DNA from: Opitutaceae bacterium
Lineage (GTDB): Bacteria; Verrucomicrobiota; Verrucomicrobiia; Opitutales; Opitutaceae
NCBI GenBank assembly: GCA_027485815.1
Contig: JAIXQE010000072.1
Location: 100,145-164,144, forward strand
Direction: 5' to 3'
Length of the DNA: 64,000 bases
Below, piece by piece: positions 15,756 to 24,837 of the stretch. The translations under genes and the position numbers were made by a program. Numbering within the stretch: position 1 is the stretch's first letter; each line of letters starts with the position of its first letter. The notes under the pieces were generated by a model. It did not search any database, had not been told where the DNA came from, and saw nothing but the letters and a program-made list of their open reading frames with translations.

Positions 15756-17894
15756 ATGCAACCCTACCTGCCAGGGCGGATGGACGAGCGGCGGCTCACG
15801 CGGCGCCGCTCGCTCTTCTTTACCGGCATCTTCCTGCTCACGAGCGTCGCGACCTGGTTCCTCGCGGACCTGCTCTGGCGCGGTGGAATCACGGCGCTCG
15901 AGGTCGCCCTGCTCGTGGTGTTCACGGTCCTGTTTGCGCACGTGGCGGCGGGCTTCTGCACCGCGATGGTCGGGCTCTACGTCGTGAATCGCGGCGGGGA
16001 TCGGGCGCGGATCGACGCCTCGACGGTGCCGCCCGACGCGCCCCTCGCCTCCACGGCGATCGTGATGCCGGTCTGCAACGAGGACGTCAGCCGGGTGTTC
16101 GAGGGGCTGCGGGTCGTCTATCGCTCGCTGCAGGAGACGCACCGGCTCGAACCGTTCGACTTCTTCGTGCTCAGCGACTCCAGCCAGCCGAACCAGTGGA
16201 TCCAGGAGGAGGTCGCGTGGCTCGAGCTCTGCAAGCAGGTCGATGGGTTCGGCCGCATCTTCTACCGCAAGCGCCGGCACTCCACGAACAAGAAGGCGGG
16301 CAACCTGGGCGACTTCCTGCGCCGCTGGGGCGGCCGCTACCGGTACATGATTGTCCTGGACGCGGACTCGATCATGACCGGCCGGGCCCTGGTCCAGCTC
16401 GTGGCGCTGATGGAGCAGCACCCGCAGGTGGGGATCATCCAGACGGCGCCGCGGCTGATCAACGGGGAGACCCCGTTCGCGCGGATGCAGGCCTTCGCGA
16501 GCCGGTTGTACGGCGGCCTGTTCCTTGCCGGCCTGAATTACTGGCAGCAGCACGATGGCAATTACTGGGGGCACAACGCGGTGATCCGCGTGCAGCCCTT
16601 CATCGAGCACTGCGCGTTGCCGGAACTGCCGGGCAGCGAGCCCTTCGGCGGCCGCATCCTCTCGCACGACTTCGTCGAGGCCGCGCTGATGCGCAAGGCC
16701 GGGTGGGGCGTCTGGCTTGCCGCGGGGATCGAGGGCACCTACGAGGAGGGGCCGCCGACGCTGATCGATTCCGCCAAGCGCGACCGGCGCTGGTGCCAGG
16801 GCAACCTCCAGCACTCGTGGTTGCTCACCGCCCAGGGCTTCCGGCCCGTGAGCCGCTTCCACCTCCTGATGGGTGTGATGGGCTACGCGGCCTCTCCGCT
16901 GTGGCTCCTGTTCATGCTGCTGTGCACGCTCGAGGTCTTCGCGCGCACGGGGGAGGCGCCGGCCGACGCCGCGGCGCCCGCCGCGACCGCCCTTGGCCTG
17001 CCGCCCGGCCTGCCCAGCGCGCTGGCCCTGTTCGCCCTCACGATGCTGCTGCTCTTCCTCCCGAAGGTCGCGGGGCTGGCCGTGACATGGGGGCGCCCCG
17101 AGGAGGTGCAGCGCTTCGGGGGGCGCGGCCGCCTCGCGCTGAGTTTCCTGCTCGAGTCGATCGGCTCCGCCCTGCTCGCGCCCATCAACATGCTCTTCCA
17201 CGCCAAGTTCGTGGTCTTCACGTTGCTCGGCCAAGGCGTGTCCTGGCTGGCGCAGCGGCGAGGCGCCGAGGACGACGGCACCGACTGGCGCGAGGCCATC
17301 CTCACCCACGGCGGCCAGATGCTCTTCGGCCTCGTCTGGGGCGTCTCCGCCTACGTGTTGTCGCCGGCCTTCTTTGCGTGGCTGAGCCCGGTGGTGGTCC
17401 CGCTCGTGCTTTCCGCGCCGCTGTCCATCTTGCTCAGCCAGGGCCGGCTCGGGCGGGCCGCCCGACGTTGGGGCCTCTTCCTGACCCCGGAGGAGACCGC
17501 GCCGCCGTACGAGCTGCGCCGGCTCGAGCAGAACCTGGCGGAATGTTACCGCCACCTCCCGCCGCTGGAGCCGCTCCGCGCCGACTACGGCCTGCTGCAG
17601 GCCGTGCTGGACCCGTACGTGAACGCGCTGCACGTCGCGCTCCTGCGCCAGCGGCGCCGCACCGAGGAATCGCGCGAGTGGTTCGCCCAACTCCGCGAGC
17701 GGCTGCTCCGCGACGGCCCGGACCGCTTCACCCCGCGCGAGAAGATGGCGCTCCTGCTCGACGCCGAGTCGATGATGGAGCTCCACCGCGACCTCTGGAG
17801 CGCCCGCACCGAGGACCTCGCCCCGTGGTGGCGACTGGGCATCCGGCAGTACAACGTCCTCACCACCGCCCCCACCACCGCCCTGTACCGCTGA
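15756..17894 (+). CDS. opgH: Periplasmic glucan glucosyltransferase OpgH/MdoH
   Basis: 712 residues, shorter than the roughly 850 of enterobacterial OpgH. Two N-terminal membrane segments (about 22-70) precede a GT2 domain: STAIVMPVCNED, FDFFVLSDSS, NKKAGNLGDFLRRW, the metal-binding DADSIMTG, LSHDFVEAALMRKAGW and the acceptor motif RRWCQGNLQH. Several more membrane segments follow (about 370-560). The enzyme uses UDP-glucose to polymerise and export the linear glucan backbone through the inner membrane. It closes the ribE-udg-opgG-X-opgH run. The shorter length may reflect lack of the extra N-terminal region found in Escherichia coli. Confidence 0.95.
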   Translation: MQPYLPGRMDERRLTRRRSLFFTGIFLLTSVATWFLADLLWRGGITALEVALLVVFTVLFAHVAAGFCTAMVGLYVVNRGGDRARIDASTVPPDAPLASTAIVMPVCNEDVSRVFEGLRVVYRSLQETHRLEPFDFFVLSDSSQPNQWIQEEVAWLELCKQVDGFGRIFYRKRRHSTNKKAGNLGDFLRRWGGRYRYMIVLDADSIMTGRALVQLVALMEQHPQVGIIQTAPRLINGETPFARMQAFASRLYGGLFLAGLNYWQQHDGNYWGHNAVIRVQPFIEHCALPELPGSEPFGGRILSHDFVEAALMRKAGWGVWLAAGIEGTYEEGPPTLIDSAKRDRRWCQGNLQHSWLLTAQGFRPVSRFHLLMGVMGYAASPLWLLFMLLCTLEVFARTGEAPADAAAPAATALGLPPGLPSALALFALTMLLLFLPKVAGLAVTWGRPEEVQRFGGRGRLALSFLLESIGSALLAPINMLFHAKFVVFTLLGQGVSWLAQRRGAEDDGTDWREAILTHGGQMLFGLVWGVSAYVLSPAFFAWLSPVVVPLVLSAPLSILLSQGRLGRAARRWGLFLTPEETAPPYELRRLEQNLAECYRHLPPLEPLRADYGLLQAVLDPYVNALHVALLRQRRRTEESREWFAQLRERLLRDGPDRFTPREKMALLLDAESMMELHRDLWSARTEDLAPWWRLGIRQYNVLTTAPTTALYR

Positions 17895-17963
17895 GGGCTG
17901 TTCTATTCGGTGCCGGGAAGCCGCCCAACTCCCTTAATTCGAGTGTCCTGCATCAGCAGAAAT

Positions 17964-17995
17964 ACGCATCAAAACATCACGATGCGTTGATGTTT
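17964..17995 (+). promoter_or_regulatory. Overlapping inverted repeats upstream of metK (operator or leader structure)
   Basis: Twelve-base arms CATCAAAACATC (17967-17978) and GATGCGTTGATG (17981-17992) are inverted with 10 of 12 matches. Two exact palindromes overlap within: ACGCATC (17964-17970) with GATGCGT (17981-17987), and AAACATCA (17972-17979) with TGATGTTT (17988-17995). This AT-richer patch stands out in GC-rich DNA 60 bp before metK. It may bind a repressor of the S-adenosylmethionine cycle; no known SAM or SAH riboswitch consensus was recognised. Confidence 0.55.
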
Positions 17996-18054
17996 AAGCC
18001 TTGCACGCTGGGTGCATCGACGGTTGGAGTACGGGCTTTCAACCCAATACCCAC

Positions 18055-19269
<1,215 letters not shown>

Positions 19270-19285
19270 ACCGCCCCCTCCTACC

Positions 19286-20722
19286 ATGGCCACCTCCTCC
19301 GCCAAGAAACGCCGCCCCGCGGCCCCTGACCACGCGGTCAAGGACATCGCCCTCGCCGCCTGGGGCCGCAAGGAAATCGCGATCGCCGAGCACGAGATGC
19401 CCGGCCTGATGTCGGTGCGCCGCAAGTTCGGGCCCAAGCGCCCGCTCGCCGGCGTGCGCATCACCGGCTCGCTGCACATGACCATCCAGACGGCGGTCCT
19501 CATCGAGACGCTGCAGGAGCTCGGCGCCGACGTGCGCTGGGCCTCGTGCAACATCTTCTCGACGCAGGATCACGCCGCCGCCGCCATCGCCGCGGCCGGC
19601 ACGCCGGTGTTCGCCTGGAAGGGCGAGACGTTGGAGGAGTACTGGGACCTCACCCTCCGCGCCATCACGTTCCCTGGCGGCCTCGGGCCCCAGCTGGTGG
19701 TCGACGACGGTGGGGACGTCACGCTGCTCATCCACAAGGGCTGCGAGCTCGAGGAGGGCAGCGACTGGGTCAAGACGCCCTCCAGCTCCCACGAGGAGCA
19801 GGTCATCAAGAACCTGCTGATCAAGGTCAGCCGGGAGCGGCCCGGTTTCTGGAAGGGCATCGCGGCCCAGTGGCGCGGCGTCTCCGAGGAGACCACCACC
19901 GGCGTGCACCGCCTCTACCAGATGATGGAGAAGGGGAAGCTGCGCGTCCCCGCCATCAACGTGAACGACTCGGTGACCAAGTCGAAGTTCGACAACCTCT
20001 ACGGCTGCCGCGAGTCGCTCGCCGACGGCCTGAAGCGGGCGACGGACGTGATGATCGCGGGCAAGGTGGCCTGCGTCTGCGGTTACGGCGACGTGGGCAA
20101 GGGCTCGGCGTTCTCGCTGAAGGGCTTTGGCGCCCGTGTGATCGTCACCGAGATCGACCCCATCAACGCCCTGCAGGCGGCGATGGAAGGCTTCGAGGTG
20201 AACACGGTTGAGTCGACCCTCGGCACCGCCGACATCTACGTCACGACCACCGGCAACCGCGACATCCTCACCCTGGAGCACATGCGCCGGATGAAGGACC
20301 AGGCGATCGTCTGCAACATCGGCCACTTCGACAACGAGATCCAGGTGGACCGGCTGAACCAGTCCGACGCCAAGCGGGTGAACGTGAAGCCGCAGTACGA
20401 CCAGTACACGTTCCCGAACGGGCGCTCGATCTACCTGCTCGCCGAGGGGCGGCTGGTGAACCTCGGCTGCGCCACCGGGCATCCGTCGTTCGTGATGTCC
20501 AACAGCTTCACCAACCAGGCGCTCGCGCAGATGGACCTCTGGCGCAACCGCGACGCCTACGCGGTCGGCGTGTACCGCCTGCCGAAGCACCTCGACGAGG
20601 AGGTCGCCCGGCTGCACCTGGAGAAGATCGGCGCGAAGCTGACGAAGCTCACCAAGGATCAGGCCGGCTACCTCGGCGTGCCGGTCGGCGGGCCCTACAA
20701 GCCCGAGCACTACCGGTATTGA
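19286..20722 (+). CDS. ahcY: Adenosylhomocysteinase
   Basis: 478 residues, ending in the characteristic YKPEHYRY. The NAD-binding Rossmann motif is [13 protein letters not shown] and the substrate-site segment is [20 protein letters not shown]. The enzyme reversibly splits S-adenosylhomocysteine to adenosine and homocysteine. It lies 16 bp behind metK, presumably in one transcript, and converges with the MFS gene across a GC-rich hairpin. Confidence 0.97.
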   Translation: MATSSAKKRRPAAPDHAVKDIALAAWGRKEIAIAEHEMPGLMSVRRKFGPKRPLAGVRITGSLHMTIQTAVLIETLQELGADVRWASCNIFSTQDHAAAAIAAAGTPVFAWKGETLEEYWDLTLRAITFPGGLGPQLVVDDGGDVTLLIHKGCELEEGSDWVKTPSSSHEEQVIKNLLIKVSRERPGFWKGIAAQWRGVSEETTTGVHRLYQMMEKGKLRVPAINVNDSVTKSKFDNLYGCRESLADGLKRATDVMIAGKVACVCGYGDVGKGSAFSLKGFGARVIVTEIDPINALQAAMEGFEVNTVESTLGTADIYVTTTGNRDILTLEHMRRMKDQAIVCNIGHFDNEIQVDRLNQSDAKRVNVKPQYDQYTFPNGRSIYLLAEGRLVNLGCATGHPSFVMSNSFTNQALAQMDLWRNRDAYAVGVYRLPKHLDEEVARLHLEKIGAKLTKLTKDQAGYLGVPVGGPYKPEHYRY

Positions 20723-20731
20723 AGTCCCCGG

Positions 20732-20761
20732 CCCGGCGCCGCCCTCCGCGCGGCGCCCGGG
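20732..20761. terminator. GC hairpin between convergent ahcY and MFS genes
   Basis: Arms CCCGGCGCCGC (20732-20742) and GCGGCGCCCGGG (20750-20761) pair with a single bulge. It has no U-tract but lies where two convergent genes end, so a bidirectional stop or mRNA-end stabiliser is plausible. Confidence 0.45.
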
Positions 20762-20762
20762 C

Positions 20763-22115
20763 TCAGGACCGGAGGGTGTGCAGCGGCGGCAACTGGCGCA
20801 GTTGCGGCACGCCCCGGGCGATCGCGGCGGCCACCAGCACGGTGCCCACGCCGCCCCAGACGACCGCGGCCACCGGGCCGACGGCGGCCGACATCAGGCC
20901 GGCGCGCAGCGCGCCGATCTCGTTGGAGGAGCCGATGAAGATCTGGTTCACGGCGGTCACGCGTCCCCGCAGCGCGTCGGGCGTGAGCAGTTGCACCAGC
21001 GACTGGCGGACGACGACGCTGACGTTGTCGAGGGCGCCGGTGAGCGCGAGGGCTATGAGGGAGAGCCAGAGCGAGCGCGACCAGCCGAAGAGGATGGTGG
21101 CGAGGCCGAAGCCGGCCACGGACCAGAGCAGGGCGCGACCCGGCCGGGCGAGGGGCGGGCGGTGCGCCAGCCACAACGCCATCGCGATCGCGCCGATCGA
21201 CGGCGCGGCGCGGAGCCAACCGAAGCCGGCGGGCCCGACCTCGAGGATCTGGGCCGCGAAGATTGGCAGGAGCGCGGTCGTCCCGCCGAGTAGCACCGCG
21301 AACAGGTCGAGGCTGCTGGCGCCGAGGATCACCTTCCGGTTCCAGATGAACTCGGCCCCCGCGAGCATCTCGCGCCACGAGCGCCGCCCCGGCGACGGGG
21401 TGGGCGGGTGGAAGTAGCGCACCCGCGCGATCGCGACCAGGAAGAGGATTTCCGTGATCGTCCCGAGAATGTAGACCGCCGTCGTGCCGCCGGCCGCGAT
21501 GAGCAGCCCGCCGAGCGCGGGGCCCGCGATCGTGGCGATCTCGAAGCTGCTCGCGTTCCAGGTGATCGCGTTGCCGAGGGCGGGGGTGGGCACCAGCAGC
21601 GGCGTGATGCTCGCGCGCGCCGGCCAGACGAGGATCCGCACGGTGGCGTGGCCCAGCAGCAGCAGGAACATCAGGGGCAGCGCCGGCTGGTCGAAGCGCA
21701 GTTGGGCCGGGTCGCCGGCGAGTTCGAACCAGCCGGCGATCGTCCGCAGCACGGCGTTGCCCCAGGCCAGCGGCGCCCACGCGGGGAGGGCCTCCGCCGT
21801 GGCGGAGAGCAGCGCGAGGAGACCGTTGGCGAGCACCAGCACGGCCGTCCCCGCCGCGATCAGCCGGCGCCGGTCGTGCCGGTCCGCGAGTGCCCCGGCG
21901 GGCAGGGAGAGCGCGAGCAGCGGCAGCACGTTCACGGCCCCGACGAGGCCGAGCGCCGCGGCGGAACGGGTCCACTCGTACACCTGCCAGGTCACGGCCG
22001 CGAGGACCGCCTGCCGGCCGAAGAGGGCGAGCGAACTCCCGATGAGGTAATCCCGGTACTGGGGCACCCGCAGGGCCGCGTAGGCGTCGTGGGGCGCGGG
22101 AGCCGGGGAAGTCAT
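20763..22115 (-). CDS. MFS transporter, DHA3/enterobactin-exporter-like
   Basis: 450 residues with about 12 membrane segments. The start at 22115 gives the usual N terminus of the group (DAYAALRVPQYRDYLIGSSLALFGRQA). Loop motifs typical of this MFS branch are visible: ADRHDRRRLIAAGTAVL after segment 2, and DNVSVVVRQSLVQLLTPDALRGRVTAVNQIFIG near segment 10. Relatives export siderophores or drugs by proton antiport. No siderophore gene is nearby, so the substrate is unknown. It is divergent from fmt with about 100 bp between the starts. Confidence 0.9.
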   Translation of the reverse strand: MTSPAPAPHDAYAALRVPQYRDYLIGSSLALFGRQAVLAAVTWQVYEWTRSAAALGLVGAVNVLPLLALSLPAGALADRHDRRRLIAAGTAVLVLANGLLALLSATAEALPAWAPLAWGNAVLRTIAGWFELAGDPAQLRFDQPALPLMFLLLLGHATVRILVWPARASITPLLVPTPALGNAITWNASSFEIATIAGPALGGLLIAAGGTTAVYILGTITEILFLVAIARVRYFHPPTPSPGRRSWREMLAGAEFIWNRKVILGASSLDLFAVLLGGTTALLPIFAAQILEVGPAGFGWLRAAPSIGAIAMALWLAHRPPLARPGRALLWSVAGFGLATILFGWSRSLWLSLIALALTGALDNVSVVVRQSLVQLLTPDALRGRVTAVNQIFIGSSNEIGALRAGLMSAAVGPVAAVVWGGVGTVLVAAAIARGVPQLRQLPPLHTLRS

Positions 22116-22216
22116 CGAGGCCCCGAGCAAGCCGGGCGAGGGACGCGCAGGCGAGAACCCTTTCCGCGCGGGGAATTGCTTTGAACCGGCGTCGCGCCGG
22201 CGGTGACGTGATCCGC

Positions 22217-23230
22217 ATGCCGCCGCTGCGCCTCGTCTTCCTGGGATCCGACGCCATCGCCCTGCCGCTGCTCAACTGGCTGGCCGGCCCGGGCGCCGCC
22301 GTGGCCGAGGTCATCGGGGTCTTCACCCAGCCGGACCGTCCGGCCGGCCGCGGGCAGCAGGTGCGGCCCAACGCGATCAAGCTCTGGGCCGAGGCCCGGC
22401 AGTTGCCGGTCCTGCAGCCGGAACGGCTGACCCCGGACGTCACCGCACAGCTGGCGGCACTCCGTCCGGACCTCGGGCTGGTGATGGCCTACGGGCACCT
22501 GCTGCGGGACGACTTTCTGGCGGTGCCCCGGCTCGGGATGCTCAATCTCCACACGTCGCTGTTACCCGCCCTGCGCGGCGCCTCGCCGATCCAAACCGCG
22601 GTCGCGCTGGGCTGGCGTGAGACCGGCGTGACCCTGATGCGGATCGTCCGCCGCCTGGATGCGGGGCCCGTGGCGGATCAGGAGCGGGTCCCGATCGGCT
22701 CCCTGGATACCGCCCTCGAACTCGAGGAGCGCCTGGCGACCGCGTGCGTCCCCTTGGTCGCGCGCAGTCTGCCCGCGCTGGCCCGCGGGGAACTCGGCTT
22801 CACCGCGCAGGATGAGGCCGCGGTGACGCACTGCCGGAAGCTGACCAAGGAGGATGGGGCGTTGGATTTCGCCCGGCCCGCCGCGGAGCTGGCGGCGCGG
22901 ATCAACGGGCTGTTCCCGTGGCCGGGCTGCAGCGCGGTGCTCGGGGAGGAAACGCTGAAGCTGGGCCTGGCGGATGTGGCGGAGGCGGCCCCGCCCGGCG
23001 GGGCCGGGTCCCCGGGGCAGGTGGCGGGGACCGACGCCGCGGGGCTTCTCGTGGGGACCGGGGCCGGGCTCCTGCGGTTGCGGCGGCTGCAGCGGCCGAG
23101 TGGCCGGATGCTGCCGGCGGTGGAGTTCCTGCGCGGATTCCCCGTGGCTCCTGGGGCCACGTTCGCCTCGCGGCCGATGCCCGGTTTGCTGGTCCCGCCC
23201 CGGCCGCCCGCGCCCGCCGTGATCCACTAG
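22217..23230 (+). CDS. fmt: Methionyl-tRNA formyltransferase
   Basis: 337 residues. The start at 22217 (MPPLRLVFLGSDAIALP) gives the usual family N terminus; a GTG at 22208 is an alternative. The N-terminal formyl-transfer domain shows VFTQPDRPAGRG, MAYGHLL and NLHTSLLPALRGASPIQ, and the block GVTLMRIVRRLDAGPV. The C-terminal OB-like tRNA-binding domain includes INGLFPWPG. The enzyme formylates initiator Met-tRNA from 10-formyltetrahydrofolate. The usual neighbour def (peptide deformylase) is absent here. Confidence 0.95.
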   Translation: MPPLRLVFLGSDAIALPLLNWLAGPGAAVAEVIGVFTQPDRPAGRGQQVRPNAIKLWAEARQLPVLQPERLTPDVTAQLAALRPDLGLVMAYGHLLRDDFLAVPRLGMLNLHTSLLPALRGASPIQTAVALGWRETGVTLMRIVRRLDAGPVADQERVPIGSLDTALELEERLATACVPLVARSLPALARGELGFTAQDEAAVTHCRKLTKEDGALDFARPAAELAARINGLFPWPGCSAVLGEETLKLGLADVAEAAPPGGAGSPGQVAGTDAAGLLVGTGAGLLRLRRLQRPSGRMLPAVEFLRGFPVAPGATFASRPMPGLLVPPRPPAPAVIH

Positions 23231-23269
23231 CCGCTTGTTTTCGGTGCCGCGCGCCCCATTGTCCCGCCG

Positions 23270-23833
23270 ATGCTTGCGCCGCGTTGCCTCGCCCTGCTAC
23301 TGGCCGGGACGGTCCACGCCCAGAACCTGCCCGTGGAAGTAGCCAACCTGCGGGAGGATGTCCGCGGGCTGGCGCAGCGGGTGGGCGAGCTGGCGTTGCG
23401 GGTGGAACAGCTGGAGCGGGAGAACGCCGAGTTGCGCGGGCAACTCGCGAATGCGGGCAAGGCCCAGGTGACGCTCGCGCAGCTGCGGGAGGCCTTGGCC
23501 GAGTCGGCGCGGGAGGCGCGCGCCGCCGTCGCCGCGAGCAAGGCGGAGACCCTGCAGCAGGTCGCCACGCAGATGGAGAAACTGGCGAAGCAGACCAACG
23601 CCGCGTTGGAATCGCTCGCGCGGACGAACGGCGCCCGCGCCCCGGCGGCGACGGGTTCCACCGGGGATTTTCCGCGCGAGGGCATCAGCTACACGGTGCA
23701 GAAGGGGGACACCCTCGCGGTGATCGCCCGCAAGACGGGCGCCCGCGCGCAGGACATCATCAACGCCAACCAGCTGACCGATCCCTCCCGGATTCAGGCC
23801 GGCCAGGTCCTTTTCATCCCAGGAGGAAAATAA
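23270..23833 (+). CDS. Exported coiled-coil protein with C-terminal LysM domain
   Basis: 187 residues. A short signal peptide (MLAPRCLALLLAGTVHAQ) is followed by a long heptad-rich region (about 22-120) predicted to be coiled coil. A single LysM domain closes the protein (ISYTVQKGDTLAVIARKTG, INANQLTDPSRIQAGQVLFIPGG). LysM binds N-acetylglucosamine in peptidoglycan, so this is probably a periplasmic wall-associated structural or scaffold protein. The ParB ribosome binding site (AGGAGG) lies inside the last codons of this gene, so the two are coupled. Confidence 0.88.
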   Translation: MLAPRCLALLLAGTVHAQNLPVEVANLREDVRGLAQRVGELALRVEQLERENAELRGQLANAGKAQVTLAQLREALAESAREARAAVAASKAETLQQVATQMEKLAKQTNAALESLARTNGARAPAATGSTGDFPREGISYTVQKGDTLAVIARKTGARAQDIINANQLTDPSRIQAGQVLFIPGGK

Positions 23834-23837
23834 ATCG

Positions 23838-24788
23838 ATGCCGGCAGTTCCCAAAACACGTCTCGGTCGCGGCCTCGGTGGCCTCATTGCCGCGGCCCGT
23901 CCCGCCCAGCCGGCGGGAGCGCCCGCCCCCGCGAGCGCGGCTCCCGCCCCCGCCGCCGGGAGCCCGGCTCCGGCGGCTGCCCCCGCGACTCCCGCGCCCG
24001 GGTTCCAGGAAATTCCCGTCGGCGCGGTGGAGCCCAGCCCCTATCAGGCGCGGCGCGAGATCGCGCCCGAGCAGTTGCAGGAACTGGCCGAGAGCATCCG
24101 CGCTGAGGGTCTCCTTCAGCCGATCGTGGTGCGCCGTCAGGGCGACCGCTTCCAGCTGATCGCCGGCGAGCGGCGCTGGCGCGCCTTCCAGCTCCTCAAG
24201 CTCAAGTCGATCCCCGCCCGCCTCGTCGAGGCCAGCGACGCCTCCTCGGCCGCGATCGGCCTGATCGAGAACCTCCAGCGCGAGGGACTCAACCCGCTCG
24301 AGGAGGCGCAGGGTTACGCCAGCCTGATCCGCGACTTCGACCTGACGCAGGACACCGCGGCGGAGCGCGTCGGCCGCGGCCGCGCGACGGTCGCCAACTC
24401 CCTGCGCCTGCTCTCGCTCGAGGCGGAGCTGCAGGGTTATCTCGCGAAGGGACTGCTCTCGGTCGGACACGCCAAGGTGTTGCTCGGCGTCGAGCCCGGC
24501 GCGGCCCGGACGTTGCTCGCGCGGCGGATCCTCGAGGAGGGGCTCAGCGTGCGGGCCGCGGAGAAGGCCGCCCAAGCTTCGCGTCGCGCCCCCGGGACTC
24601 CGCGGACCGGGCGGGCGGCGCGACCGGAGGATGCCGCGGCCGTGGCCGGCATCGAACGCAAGCTCACCTCCCATCTCGGCGCCCGGGTGGCCGTCCTGCA
24701 CACGGCCCGCCGGGGACGCATCGTCATCGAATACCGCGGCAACGAGGACCTCCAGCGCCTGCTGGAGAAGCTCGGCGTCGAGGCCTGA
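23838..24788 (+). CDS. parB: Chromosome-partitioning protein ParB
   Basis: 316 residues, start 4 bp after the LysM stop with AGGAGG about 12 bp upstream. The N terminus has the ParA-interacting arginine-rich motif (TRLGRGLGGLI). An Ala/Pro linker leads to the ParB/Sulfiredoxin domain (VEPSPYQARR, LAESIRAEGLLQPIVVR, RFQLIAGERRWRAF), which contains the CTP-binding GERRWR patch. An HTH follows (LNPLEEAQGYASLIRDF, GRGRATVANSLRLLSL), then the dimerisation end. ParB loads at parS sites and, with ParA, segregates origins. No parA is adjacent in this window, which is unusual. Confidence 0.94.
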   Translation: MPAVPKTRLGRGLGGLIAAARPAQPAGAPAPASAAPAPAAGSPAPAAAPATPAPGFQEIPVGAVEPSPYQARREIAPEQLQELAESIRAEGLLQPIVVRRQGDRFQLIAGERRWRAFQLLKLKSIPARLVEASDASSAAIGLIENLQREGLNPLEEAQGYASLIRDFDLTQDTAAERVGRGRATVANSLRLLSLEAELQGYLAKGLLSVGHAKVLLGVEPGAARTLLARRILEEGLSVRAAEKAAQASRRAPGTPRTGRAARPEDAAAVAGIERKLTSHLGARVAVLHTARRGRIVIEYRGNEDLQRLLEKLGVEA

Positions 24789-24801
24789 ACGGGTCTTCGT
24801 G

Positions 24802-24824
24802 GTGGCCGCGGCTGCAGCCGCGGA
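24802..24824. repeat. Single REP-like unit between convergent genes
   Basis: Contains the perfect 18-bp palindrome CCGCGGCTGCAGCCGCGG at 24806-24823 and matches the ends of the two 114-bp elements at 7317 and 11920. It lies 13 bp after the parB stop, opposite the end of the dehydratase gene, and may also act as a hairpin at the mRNA ends. Confidence 0.75.
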
Positions 24825-24837
24825 GGGGGCGGCCCGC

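Noticed and set aside
14631..17786. Very long open frame antisense to opgG-opgH
   Set aside because: GC-rich codon third positions make long antisense frames common here; it shows no family resemblance and covers clear genes.
17964..18054. SAM-type pseudoknot riboswitch before metK
   Set aside because: Arms alternate as in a pseudoknot, but connecting loops are 0-1 nt against stems of 7-8 bp and no known SAM-II, SAM-V or SAM/SAH consensus is seen.
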